This document shows positions 54,177 to 62,626 of a stretch of DNA of 64,000 nt, one piece after another. The notes below the pieces were generated by a model. It ran no database searches. It was not told where the DNA came from and saw only the letters and a list, made by a program, of their open reading frames with translations. The first letter of the stretch is position 1. Each line of letters opens with the position of its first letter. The stretch lies in contig NZ_JAGING010000001.1 of NCBI RefSeq assembly GCF_017875835.1, positions 1,550,001 through 1,614,000 on the forward strand. The letters are read 5' to 3'. Source of the DNA: Psychrobacter sp. PL19. GTDB taxonomy: Bacteria; Pseudomonadota; Gammaproteobacteria; Pseudomonadales; Moraxellaceae. The position numbers and the translations under genes are program-made.

Positions 54177-55004
54177 CTATGCTCCGCGACCAATCCTCTC
54201 AGCAAGTGCCTGTAACTTGGGTACAATCATCGCCACATAGTCTTCTGCTTCCCAGTTGGCACGGGGCACGCTAGCATTCAGTGAATAAGCATAGTGTCCA
54301 GTTGTTACATCAAAGACACCGACTGCCACTGCCAGAATATCTGTAGAAAACTCGCCATCGGACAGCGTATAGCCATGAGTCTCATAATACTGCGATGCAT
54401 GAGTTAACGCCGTTTGTGCTGGTCCAAAATCTTCGACAGATAAACTTGCTTGCAGATTGGAGGTAATTGCCGCTTGTCTGGTAGATGAGCTGACGGCATA
54501 AAACGCGCGCCCTATAGCGGTTCGAGCGATCGGTACCGCTGAGCCCACTTGCAAGTTTACCGATAGACGTGCTGGACTTCGGTAACAGGCTAAATAACGC
54601 ATTTCACCTTCGATTTCTTTGGCCAGATTCACCGATACTTCATTTTGTGTGGCGAATTGGCGTAATAGTGGTTCAGCAAATGCCACCACATCATGACGGC
54701 TCCACGCTTGAGCGCTCAGTTGCACTGCGCTACTGGCCAATTGATACTGTCCATGCGCCATCGTCCGCAAAAAACCAAGCGTCATCAAGGTATAGATTAG
54801 GCGAGTAACGGTCGCTTTTGGCAAAGTGGTCAGTTGGCATAACTGCTGATGGCTGAGTTGTTCATGATGTTCAAATGCAGCCAGCAATGTCAATCCGCGG
54901 CCAAGAGCCGTGACGAACTGCCGATCTTCAGCTGCCTTGCTTTGGACTAGCCTATCATTCATTTGATCTAACAGCGATACGGGTGTTGCTAGGTGTTTTG
55001 TCAT
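54177..55004 (-). CDS. IclR-family regulator (divergent from gcdH)
   Basis: This is a 275-residue IclR-type transcription factor. An N-terminal winged helix-turn-helix (about 28-90: LGRGLTLLAAFEHHEQLSHQQLCQLTTLPKATVTRLIYTLMTLGFL in separate pieces) is followed by the effector domain. That domain shows NEVSVNLAKEIEGEMRYLACYRSP, VGSAVPIARTAIGRAFYA and SDGEFSTDILAVAVGVFD. It is divergent from gcdH with a 230-bp gap that holds a 13-bp palindrome, so it is the likely regulator of gcdH and the CoA-transferase. The effector may be glutarate or a related acid. The ATG start is typical. Confidence 0.88.
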   Translation of the reverse strand: MTKHLATPVSLLDQMNDRLVQSKAAEDRQFVTALGRGLTLLAAFEHHEQLSHQQLCQLTTLPKATVTRLIYTLMTLGFLRTMAHGQYQLASSAVQLSAQAWSRHDVVAFAEPLLRQFATQNEVSVNLAKEIEGEMRYLACYRSPARLSVNLQVGSAVPIARTAIGRAFYAVSSSTRQAAITSNLQASLSVEDFGPAQTALTHASQYYETHGYTLSDGEFSTDILAVAVGVFDVTTGHYAYSLNASVPRANWEAEDYVAMIVPKLQALAERIGRGA

Positions 55005-55071
55005 TTTATAACCATATATTAGGATAAAGGTTTACAGCAGACCTGATTTCTGCTTAAATGGTTAATATTAT

Positions 55072-55084
55072 GAAACTAAGTTTC
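55072..55084. promoter_or_regulatory. Candidate IclR operator in the gcdH promoter region
   Basis: GAAACT-A-AGTTTC is a perfect 13-bp palindrome in the gap between the divergent IclR gene and gcdH. IclR proteins bind short palindromes of this size. The link is by position only. Confidence 0.45.
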
Positions 55085-55233
55085 GCATAGCAGAACAAAT
55101 TATTCAAGTGAAAATATCTACAGTATTAAATATTTAAACTACTAAGCCTTTAAAGTATTAAGTCAGCGTCAAACATTCAGATAAGTCAAAATACTATTCG
55201 TCAGTCAGGATGACTGACACCAAGGAGCACAGC

Positions 55234-56418
55234 ATGGCAAACTCTACTAGTCCACGTTTTGATTGGGAAGACCCTTTTTTATTGCGCGATCAGTTGACCG
55301 ACGAAGAACGTATGGTTACTGATACTGCTCACCAGTTTTTTCAAAAAGAATTAATGCCGGGCATCATTGAAGCCAACCGTAATGAGCATTTTGATCGCAA
55401 TATTATGCGTCAAATGGGTGAAATGGGCTTGCTGGGCGTCACGATTGACGGCTATGGCTGTGCTGGCTTGTCGAGTGTTGCCTACGGTCTGCTCGCCAAA
55501 GAAGTGGAAGCGGTTGATTCAGGCTATCGCTCAGCAATGAGTGTGCAATCAAGTTTGGTTATGCATCCAATATATGAATATGGTACTGAAGAGCAAAGAG
55601 AAAAATATTTGCCTAAACTGGCGACTGGCGAATACGTGGGCTGCTTTGGTCTGACTGAACCGGACTCAGGCTCAGATCCATCATCGATGTCAACGCGCGC
55701 CCGCAAAGTCGCTGGCGGCTATGAGGTGACCGGTAACAAAATGTGGATCACCAACAGTCCGATCGCCGATGTATTTGTGGTTTGGGCGAAAGATGATGAA
55801 GGTTTGATTCGTGGCTTTATTTTAGACAAAGGTATGAAAGGCTTATCTGCTCCCAAAATTGAAGGTAAATTCTCGTTACGTGCCTCAGTTACTGGTGAGA
55901 TTGTCATGGACAAAGTATTCGTCCCTGAAGCCAATGCCTTTCCAGATATTCGCGGCCTTAAAGGTCCCTTTGGTTGCTTAAATAAAGCCCGTTATGGCAT
56001 TGCTTGGGGCACGATGGGCGCGGCTGATTTCTGTTGGAAGGCTTCGCGCCAGTACACCCTTGATCGTATTCAATTTGGACGTCCGCTAGCGGCCACCCAA
56101 TTGGTACAGTTAAAACTTGCCAATATGCAAACTGAAATCACCTTTGGTCTACAAGCGGCGCTACGTGTCGGACGCTTGATGGATGAAGATAACGCTGCAC
56201 CTGAAATGATTTCGATGATCAAACGTAATAACTGTGGCAAGGCGCTAGATATTGCTCGGGTTGCCCGTGACATGCATGGTGGTAACGGTATCTCTGATGA
56301 GTATCATATTATTCGCCACGTGATGAATTTAGAAGCGGTCAACACTTATGAAGGCACACACGATATCCATGCTCTTATCCTAGGCCGTGCTCAAACAGGC
56401 ATCCAAGCATTTTATTAA
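55234..56418 (+). CDS. gcdH: Glutaryl-CoA dehydrogenase
   Basis: This FAD acyl-CoA dehydrogenase oxidises and decarboxylates glutaryl-CoA to crotonyl-CoA in lysine catabolism. The ATG at 55234 is chosen because AAGGAG lies 6 bases upstream; the ATG at 55210 would add 8 residues with no site. The resulting 394 residues match the family length. Landmarks are [56 protein letters not shown], and the catalytic Glu in [20 protein letters not shown] near residue 371. It is followed by a terminator, then the CoA-transferase gene. The adjacent class III CoA-transferase supports the glutaryl-CoA assignment. Confidence 0.95.
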   Translation: MANSTSPRFDWEDPFLLRDQLTDEERMVTDTAHQFFQKELMPGIIEANRNEHFDRNIMRQMGEMGLLGVTIDGYGCAGLSSVAYGLLAKEVEAVDSGYRSAMSVQSSLVMHPIYEYGTEEQREKYLPKLATGEYVGCFGLTEPDSGSDPSSMSTRARKVAGGYEVTGNKMWITNSPIADVFVVWAKDDEGLIRGFILDKGMKGLSAPKIEGKFSLRASVTGEIVMDKVFVPEANAFPDIRGLKGPFGCLNKARYGIAWGTMGAADFCWKASRQYTLDRIQFGRPLAATQLVQLKLANMQTEITFGLQAALRVGRLMDEDNAAPEMISMIKRNNCGKALDIARVARDMHGGNGISDEYHIIRHVMNLEAVNTYEGTHDIHALILGRAQTGIQAFY

Positions 56419-56504
56419 TTTATATTTTGCATAAGGTGTTTTGCATAAGGTATTTTGTATGAGTGTTTAGCAGTGTTTAAATTACTGCCAATCACCAACT
56501 ACTA

Positions 56505-56564
56505 GCGTACGTCACTGTTTAGCTGTTCATTCAGCACTTAGCATTCAGTAACGTACGTTTTTTT
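56505..56564 (+). terminator. Terminator after gcdH
   Basis: CGTACGT pairs with ACGTACG, extended by ACTG/CAGT with one mismatch, enclosing a long loop. Seven T residues follow. It separates gcdH from the CoA-transferase gene and indicates partial or complete termination between them. Confidence 0.6.
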
Positions 56565-56676
56565 GTGGTTCATTATTAAAACTTATATAAATAACTAAAG
56601 CCCCCAGTACAAAAGCATAATAAAACAGGTTGAGAAACTGACTAGAGGGTAAAGGACGACTAAATAAGGGAATATT

Positions 56677-57975
56677 ATGACCATAATATCGCCGCAGACT
56701 GAGCAACAGCAGCCTAGCAGTAATACTAATAATGATTCTAATAGCAATAAAGATAATAGTAGTAACGACGCTAATAATAAGCAAGCGGCACGAGGTGCAT
56801 TGCACGGTATCAAGGTGCTGGACTTATCTAGAGTGTTGGCCGGGCCATCGTGTACTCAGATTTTGGCTGATTTGGGGGCAGAAGTGATTAAGGTTGAACG
56901 TCCACGTATCGGTGATGAGACCCGACATTGGGCGCCGCCAGCTTTTAGCGATGATACCTCAGCATACTATGCCACCATCAACCGCAATAAAAAATCACTC
57001 ACTGTTGATATAACCACTCCAGCGGGACAGACCATTATTAAAAAAATCGCCGCTGATAGCGATATTGTGGTGGAAAACTTTAAAGTCGGGGGTCTGCAAA
57101 AATACGGTTTGGATTACGACAGTCTTAAACAGACCAATCCGCAACTGATTTATGCCTCTCTTACTGGTTTTGGACTGACAGGACCTGATGCCAAGCGACC
57201 CGGTTATGACTATATTATTCAAGGCTTATCAGGCTTGATGAGTATCACTGGGCCTAGCGATGGTGAGCCGTATAAGGTCGGGGTCGCAGTGGTAGATTTG
57301 TTTGCCGGACTGCAGCTCACTATCGGCATACAAGCGGCGCTGTTAGCACGGCAACATACTGGACGTGGACAGCAAGTTGATGTGGCGTTATTTGATAGTG
57401 CATTGGCGCTGCTGGCCAATGTTGGTATGAATCATTTAGCCTCAGGCGAGGTGCCACCAAGATTGGGCAATCAACATCCCAATATTGTCCCTTATCAAGT
57501 GTTCTTGGCTGCGGGCGAGCAACATTTTATTTTGGCTTGTGGTAATGATCAACAGTTTGCCAAGCTTTGTCAGGTCTTAGATGTCAATTGGCAGCAGGAC
57601 AGCCGTTTTACTACCAATCCTGCGCGGGTCGTCAATCGTGAGTTGCTATGCGGCTGGCTAGTGGATAAGTTTGCACAACAGTCGCGTGCACATTGGTTAG
57701 AGGTTTTGCAGCAAGTAGGCATTCCGAGTGGTGCGATTCATAATGTCTCTGAAGCCTTAGCCATGCCGCAAACACAGGCTCGAGAAATGGTGATTGATTT
57801 TACGGCACAAGGCAGCCCAGTCAGAGCATTAGGCAACCCCATCAAACTATCTGAATCACCTGTCACGTACCGATCGCCACCGCCGAGTCTGAGCGAACAT
57901 ACCGATAGCACGCTCGCAGCGCTTGGTTACGATAGTGAGATGATCGCTAAGCTAAAAGCGGACGGTATTGTTTAA
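56677..57975 (+). CDS. CaiB/BaiF-type CoA-transferase, probably succinyl-CoA:glutarate
   Basis: This is a class III (family III) CoA-transferase of 432 residues. The first 36 residues are Asn/Ser/Gln-rich and probably disordered. The domain begins LHGIKVLDLSRVLAGPSCTQ. The catalytic Asp is in KRPGYDYIIQGLSGLMSITG near residue 182. Other landmarks are VGVAVVDLFAGLQLTIGIQAAL and GQQVDVALFDSALALLANV. Because gcdH is adjacent, the best substrate guess is glutarate with succinyl-CoA as donor, as in the SUGCT family. This would feed GcdH. The ATG follows AAGGGAA. Confidence 0.88.
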   Translation: MTIISPQTEQQQPSSNTNNDSNSNKDNSSNDANNKQAARGALHGIKVLDLSRVLAGPSCTQILADLGAEVIKVERPRIGDETRHWAPPAFSDDTSAYYATINRNKKSLTVDITTPAGQTIIKKIAADSDIVVENFKVGGLQKYGLDYDSLKQTNPQLIYASLTGFGLTGPDAKRPGYDYIIQGLSGLMSITGPSDGEPYKVGVAVVDLFAGLQLTIGIQAALLARQHTGRGQQVDVALFDSALALLANVGMNHLASGEVPPRLGNQHPNIVPYQVFLAAGEQHFILACGNDQQFAKLCQVLDVNWQQDSRFTTNPARVVNRELLCGWLVDKFAQQSRAHWLEVLQQVGIPSGAIHNVSEALAMPQTQAREMVIDFTAQGSPVRALGNPIKLSESPVTYRSPPPSLSEHTDSTLAALGYDSEMIAKLKADGIV

Positions 57976-57987
57976 GCGTTTATGAGC

Positions 57988-58125
57988 TATAGTCAAAATA
58001 CCTTAAAAACACTAGGGTACTGCTGGTATAAGCTTTTTGCAGCCTCTGTCTGCGTAGGCACAGCAAGCAAGAAAAACGTATGCCAGCAGTAGGTTATGTA
58101 TCGATATTACTTTTCATTGACTATA
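57988..58125 (+). repeat. 138-bp MITE-like intergenic repeat, copy D
   Basis: This is the best-preserved copy, with ends TATAGTCAA and TTGACTATA as an exact 9-bp inverted repeat. It lies 13 bp after the CoA-transferase stop, between convergent genes. Confidence 0.88.
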
Positions 58126-58206
58126 AGAATACTAAATGTATAACCCTTGAATATATAGCGCTGTCCCGTCCCAAAATAAAGTGAGGGTTTAGAAGTTTAG
58201 GAATTA

Positions 58207-58241
58207 GAAAAAGCCAGATATGGTTAGTATCTGGCTTTTTC
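58207..58241. terminator. Bidirectional terminator between CoA-transferase and IclR genes
   Basis: GAAAAAGCCAGATA pairs with TATCTGGCTTTTTC around TGGTTAG. T-tracts flank it in both directions. The genes converge here. Confidence 0.92.
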
Positions 58242-58298
58242 TTTGGGTTACGTCTATCGATTGCGAATTGTTTTAAAGTGATTTTCCATAAGACGATA

Positions 58299-59069
58299 TT
58301 ATGCTAAGCGGACAGGCGTAAACCCTAAACGCTGTTCCATTTGTTCCGCTAACTCAATCAATACAGCGCTGACTTCATCGCGCTTAGACTCGTACTCTGC
58401 TTGTAAAAAACTCACGGCCATACCTGCAGTGGCTTTCCCCGAGGCATTACGAATATAAGTACCTAAGCAGTACATGCCATCGCGCAGTTGACCGTCATCA
58501 AGTGAGATACGACTGCTATGAATAGCTGCCAGCTCAGTGGAGAGGGTGTCAAAATTGTCTACACCATTGGGTGTGAGTGGCTCGGGGAAGTTATCTTCAT
58601 ACAATGATTTGATGGTGTGCATAGATAAAGTTGAAAGCATTGCTTTGCCTGTTGCTGAAAATACTGCAGGCACGCGCACACCTGAGCGGAAAGTAAAGCC
58701 TAACGGAGCAGGGGATTCGTGACAAGCCAAGAATACCACTTCTCCCAAGTCTAGCTTGGATAAGGTAACCGTATGCTGAAGCAGAATAGGATATTGTACA
58801 ATAAGCTCCTTAAACAACTGTATGACCCCTTGTCGCTGCTCATATTCACCCGCCCAATAAAGCAAGTATGAGCCCAAATGAAAGCGACTGTCCCCGTCTT
58901 TGTAAATGACATGCTTGGTCAGTAGACTTTGCAGTATGTTATGAGTTGAGCTACGAGCAAGCCCCAACTGTTTGGCGATATGGGCGGCAGTTAATGGCTG
59001 CGGACTGGCAGTTATTAAGTCCAAAATCTGGAAGGTTTTTTCTAATGCTGGCACGGCAGTCGTAGTCAT
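58299..59069 (-). CDS. IclR-family regulator (divergent from davD/gabD-like gene)
   Basis: This is a 256-residue IclR protein starting at ATG 59069 (TTATAGGCGACAT ahead). A longer frame opening at 59117 adds a hydrophobic stretch and is unlikely. The helix-turn-helix region is ALEKTFQILDLITASPQPLTAAH with IAKQLGLARSSTHNILQSLL (about 7-52). The effector domain has LSKLDLGEVVFLACHESPAPLGF, RVPAVFSATGKAMLS and DGMYCLGTYIRNASGKATAGMAVS. It is divergent from the semialdehyde dehydrogenase with a 335-bp gap, suggesting it controls the following catabolic unit. Confidence 0.88.
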   Translation of the reverse strand: MTTTAVPALEKTFQILDLITASPQPLTAAHIAKQLGLARSSTHNILQSLLTKHVIYKDGDSRFHLGSYLLYWAGEYEQRQGVIQLFKELIVQYPILLQHTVTLSKLDLGEVVFLACHESPAPLGFTFRSGVRVPAVFSATGKAMLSTLSMHTIKSLYEDNFPEPLTPNGVDNFDTLSTELAAIHSSRISLDDGQLRDGMYCLGTYIRNASGKATAGMAVSFLQAEYESKRDEVSAVLIELAEQMEQRLGFTPVRLA

Positions 59070-59404
59070 ATGTCGCCTATAAATGTGAAGAAAAATAACA
59101 AGGTAAGTAAGAATCAAGCTAAAGCGCTAATAAAAATAGTAATAAGGGTTGCAAAGTACGTCACATCATTCTTATAATGATGTCTCATATAGAGAATTAT
59201 TATTCAGCATACTGAACTAAGAGTATATTAAACAAGTTGTCGATTATCAATAAGTATTTGTGCACAACAGTCTATTTATAATAGTTTAATGAGGACAATG
59301 TTCACTGTTTCATTAATATTCGTTTTATCTATAGCCAATTTTTCGCCACTTACTTCATCAATAATTATAAGTAAGCGCCCAGCTTACTAACAAGGAACGT
59401 CACT
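59070..59404. other. Divergent regulatory region before dehydrogenase gene
   Basis: This 335-bp AT-rich gap lies between the IclR gene and the plus-strand dehydrogenase. It contains the palindrome at 59203-59216. I see no RNA gene. Confidence 0.55.
59203..59216. promoter_or_regulatory. Candidate IclR operator
   Basis: TTCAG-CATA-CTGAA is an inverted repeat with 5-bp arms in the divergent region. It is weaker than the palindrome upstream of gcdH. Position suits an operator for the adjacent IclR gene. Confidence 0.35.
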
Positions 59405-60883
59405 ATGTCAACAACTACGTCAACAACCACATTAAAATTAGCCAATCCAGACTTACTCAAACATCAATGCCTGATTAAAGGCAGTTGGCATGATGCTAGT
59501 GATGCCACCACTCTCGATGTGACTAATCCATTCAACGGCGAGATTATCGGTACTGTTCCAAGCCTAACTGATCAAGACATCAATGACGCCGTCGCTCATT
59601 CTCATGAAGCACAGGTAACATGGGCGGCAAAAACTGCTCAAGAGCGTTCGGTGCTATTACAGAAGTGGGCTGATCTTATTGATGACAATAAAGAAGATTT
59701 AGCTATCTTAATGACTGCTGAGCAAGGTAAACCATTGGGTGAATCACGCGGCGAGATTGGCTACGCCAATAGCTTCATCCGCTGGTTCGCTGAAGAAGGT
59801 AAGCGGGTCTATGGTGATGTGATTCCGTCTGCCAAATCGCAGCTACGCTATGTCGTTCTAAAGCAGCCAGTAGGCGTTTGTGCGGCTATTACCCCTTGGA
59901 ACTTTCCGGCAGCAATGATCACTCGCAAAGCGGCTCCGGCACTGGCTGCTGGTTGCACCATGATTATCAAACCTGCCACTGCTACCCCATTTTCTGCTTT
60001 AGCACTCGGCGTATTGGCTGAGCAAGCGGGTATTCCTGCTGGCGTTATCCAAGTCGTCACCGGTAAATCTTCGGTCATCGGCGATATTTTAACCGGTGAT
60101 GCTCGCATTCAAAAACTATCATTTACTGGCTCTACTGAAGTGGGTCGCACCTTGATGGCACAATGCGCGCCAACCATCAAAAAACTGTCATTAGAGTTAG
60201 GTGGTAATGCTCCTTTCATCGTATTTGACGATGCCGATTTAGAAAAAGCGGCTGATGGCTTAATCGCCTCCAAGTATCGCAATGCTGGTCAGACTTGCGT
60301 CTGTGCCAACCGCGTCTACGTACAAGCCAGTATCAAAGACAAGTTCCTAGAGATTTTTGTCAAAAAAGTAGAAGCACTTAAAGTCGGTAATGGTATGACT
60401 GAAGGCGTTGATATTGGTCCTTTAATCAATAAAGATGCGTTAGAAAAAGTTCAGGCACTTCTAAAAGACGCGCTTGATAAAGGGGCGACATTAGTAACCG
60501 GCGGCGACACCAATGAGGCTTCTGAGTTGAGCTTTAATCCCACCGTTATTACTGATATTAGTACGGATATGGATATCGCTAGCGAAGAAATTTTTGGTCC
60601 TATCGCCTCCATATTTGTCTTTGAGACCGAAGAAGAAGCTATACGCGCCGCTAATGATACGATTTATGGTTTGGCAGCTTATTTTTATAGCAGCGACTTT
60701 GCGCGCGCATGGCGGGTCACTGAAGGCCTAGAATACGGTATGGTTGGTCATAATACTGGCATGATCTCAACTGAAGTTGCGCCATTTGGTGGCGTTAAAC
60801 AATCAGGTTTTGGCCGTGAAGGCTCAAAATATGGTCTAGAAGAATATGTTGTCACCAAATACTGGTGCTCTGATATCAGCTAG
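59405..60883 (+). CDS. davD: Glutarate/succinate-semialdehyde dehydrogenase
   Basis: This is an aldehyde dehydrogenase of 492 residues close to the GabD/DavD group. The NAD-site region is ITPWNFPAAMITRKAAPALAAG near residue 168. The catalytic Glu is in LELGGNAPFIVFDDADL near 265. The catalytic Cys is in GQTCVCANRVYV near 299. The C-terminal EEIFGPIASIF and FGGVKQSGFGREGSKYG segments are standard. With gcdH and a CoA-transferase next door, glutarate semialdehyde (5-aminovalerate route) is a likely substrate; succinate semialdehyde (GABA route) is equally possible from sequence alone. It has an AAGGAACG site before the ATG. Confidence 0.87.
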   Translation: MSTTTSTTTLKLANPDLLKHQCLIKGSWHDASDATTLDVTNPFNGEIIGTVPSLTDQDINDAVAHSHEAQVTWAAKTAQERSVLLQKWADLIDDNKEDLAILMTAEQGKPLGESRGEIGYANSFIRWFAEEGKRVYGDVIPSAKSQLRYVVLKQPVGVCAAITPWNFPAAMITRKAAPALAAGCTMIIKPATATPFSALALGVLAEQAGIPAGVIQVVTGKSSVIGDILTGDARIQKLSFTGSTEVGRTLMAQCAPTIKKLSLELGGNAPFIVFDDADLEKAADGLIASKYRNAGQTCVCANRVYVQASIKDKFLEIFVKKVEALKVGNGMTEGVDIGPLINKDALEKVQALLKDALDKGATLVTGGDTNEASELSFNPTVITDISTDMDIASEEIFGPIASIFVFETEEEAIRAANDTIYGLAAYFYSSDFARAWRVTEGLEYGMVGHNTGMISTEVAPFGGVKQSGFGREGSKYGLEEYVVTKYWCSDIS

Positions 60884-60918
60884 TCTTGCTCATTTAGCCC
60901 AGTAATCAACTTAGTTTA

Positions 60919-60958
60919 AGGTGCTAAAAGATAGGATTATTTCTATCGTTTAGCACCT
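60919..60958 (+). other. Intercistronic hairpin between dehydrogenase and aminotransferase genes
   Basis: AGGTGCTAAA pairs with TTTAGCACCT, with an inner GATAG/CTATC stem. No T-tract follows the stem (ATTACATAAACC). It may be an RNA-processing or stability hairpin, or a weak attenuator within the operon. Confidence 0.6.
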
Positions 60959-61020
60959 ATTACATAAACCGCTATTAACGACATAGCGCTTACTTTAAAT
61001 ATAAAGAAAAGGACGTTCTC

Positions 61021-62292
61021 ATGACTACGACTAAAATTACCAATCAATCTTTGCTTGAGCGCCGTAAAGCGGTTTTACCGACCGGACTTGGTGTGGCGTT
61101 TCCTATATTTGCTGCCAAAGCAAAAAACTCGGAAATTTGGGATGTAGAAGGCAATCGTTATATTGACTTTGTTGGCGGTATCTCAGTGCTTAATACCGGT
61201 CATAGCCATCCAAAAATCACTCAGCGTGTGCATGAGCAACTAGATAAATTCACTCATACTGCCGCGCAAATGATCAATTATGAATGCTATGTTGAGCTCG
61301 CTGAAAAGCTTTGTGCAGCCGTGCCTATTAGTGGTGACAAAAAAGCTTTCTTTTTAACCACTGGTGCTGAAGCGGTCGAAAACGCAGTCAAAATCTCTCG
61401 TGCTAAAACTGGTCGTCCAGGGGTTATATCCTTTGTTGGCGGCTGGCACGGTCGTACATTATTGTGTATGAGCTTGACCGGTAAGGTTATTCCGTACAAA
61501 AAAGATTTTGGTCCAATGCCAGGTCCTGTGTTTCATGCGCTATTTCCTGCTGAAGAGCTCAATGTTACTGAGGCGCAAGCGCTACATAGCCTTGAGATGA
61601 TCTTCCAGGCCTCAATTGATCCGAGTGAAGTAGCAGCGATGATTATTGAGCCGGTACAAGGCGAGGGCGGCTTCCATCAAGTTACGCCATCATTTGCCAA
61701 AGCGTTACGCGCTATCTGTGATGAGCACGGCATCGTGTTGATCTTTGATGAAGTGCAGTGCGGTTTTGCTAGAACCGGTACCTTATTCGCTACTGAACAA
61801 CTGGGTGTTGAGCCTGACCTAATGACTAGCGCTAAGAGTTTGGCTGGTGGTTATCCGATATCTGCGGTTATCGGTCGCGCTGACATCATGAACGCCCCGC
61901 AAATAGGTGGGTTGGGCGGTACTTATGCGGGTAACCCACTCGCTTGTGTAGCGGCTTTAGCAGTAATAGAAGTTATCGAAGAAGAAAACTTACTTGAGCG
62001 CAGTATTGAGATTGGCGACAAAATCGAGTCATTCTTAAAAGACTTAAATCTTAGCAGCATCGGTCACATCCGCCATAAAGGTGCCATGCTGGCTTTTGAA
62101 TTAATTGACAGTGACGGTCAGCCAGATGCTGATGCCACTGCTAATCTAAAGCAGAAGTGCTTTGAGCAGGGTTTGTTGTTAGCATCTTGTGGTATGCATA
62201 GCAACGCCATTCGTGTCATGGTGCCACTGACTGTTGAAGACGAAATACTTCAAGAAGGCCTCGATATTATTGGTACGTTATTGCAGGCCTAA
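61021..62292 (+). CDS. davT: 4-aminobutyrate / 5-aminovalerate aminotransferase
   Basis: This is a class III PLP aminotransferase of 423 residues. It shows FPIFAAKAKNSEIWDVEGNRYIDFVGGISVLNTGH in parts and the phosphate-site TTGAEAVENAVKIS. Further landmarks are the GGWHGRT segment, the Asp/Gln site IFDEVQCGFARTGTLFA and the PLP Lys in SAKSLAGGYPISAVIG near residue 271. It transfers an amino group from GABA or 5-aminovalerate to 2-oxoglutarate. Its partner dehydrogenase is immediately upstream. Together with gcdH it fits the DavT role in lysine breakdown, but GabT activity cannot be excluded. The ATG has AAAAGGAC ahead. Confidence 0.9.
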   Translation: MTTTKITNQSLLERRKAVLPTGLGVAFPIFAAKAKNSEIWDVEGNRYIDFVGGISVLNTGHSHPKITQRVHEQLDKFTHTAAQMINYECYVELAEKLCAAVPISGDKKAFFLTTGAEAVENAVKISRAKTGRPGVISFVGGWHGRTLLCMSLTGKVIPYKKDFGPMPGPVFHALFPAEELNVTEAQALHSLEMIFQASIDPSEVAAMIIEPVQGEGGFHQVTPSFAKALRAICDEHGIVLIFDEVQCGFARTGTLFATEQLGVEPDLMTSAKSLAGGYPISAVIGRADIMNAPQIGGLGGTYAGNPLACVAALAVIEVIEEENLLERSIEIGDKIESFLKDLNLSSIGHIRHKGAMLAFELIDSDGQPDADATANLKQKCFEQGLLLASCGMHSNAIRVMVPLTVEDEILQEGLDIIGTLLQA

Positions 62293-62626
62293 TTTTTATA
62301 AACGGTCTGAGCTCAGTTAATAAGTAATAATTGTAACTTAACAGTAAGGCTCTGATTTTAAATTTAAGTATCGTAACGGCGCCTTGCACGACAAGACGCC
62401 GTTGTTGTCTGTGGTATTAGACGATAACCAAAGTAATCGTGCAAACCAACACAACAGGCAAATAAACAGAAATTGATAGATACGGAAAGATAACGATGAT
62501 GGGCTATGCCCGAACAAACAAGCATGTAGCCAGATAAGCATTAAACCAGATAAGTATGATTGTGAATATTTATCTGGCTGAAGTGTCAAGGATGGACATG
62601 GATGACACACGAACAAGGAGTAAGTT
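62293..62626. other. Intergenic region before permease gene
   Basis: Apart from the hairpin at 62375-62403 I see no feature here. The permease promoter could lie within these 334 bp. A minus-strand frame here is antisense to the start of the permease and is not a gene. Confidence 0.5.
62375..62403 (+). terminator. Possible weak terminator after davT-like gene
   Basis: AACGGCG pairs with CGCCGTT around a 15-base loop, followed by GTTGTCTG. The T-run is poor, so read-through into the permease is plausible. Confidence 0.45.
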
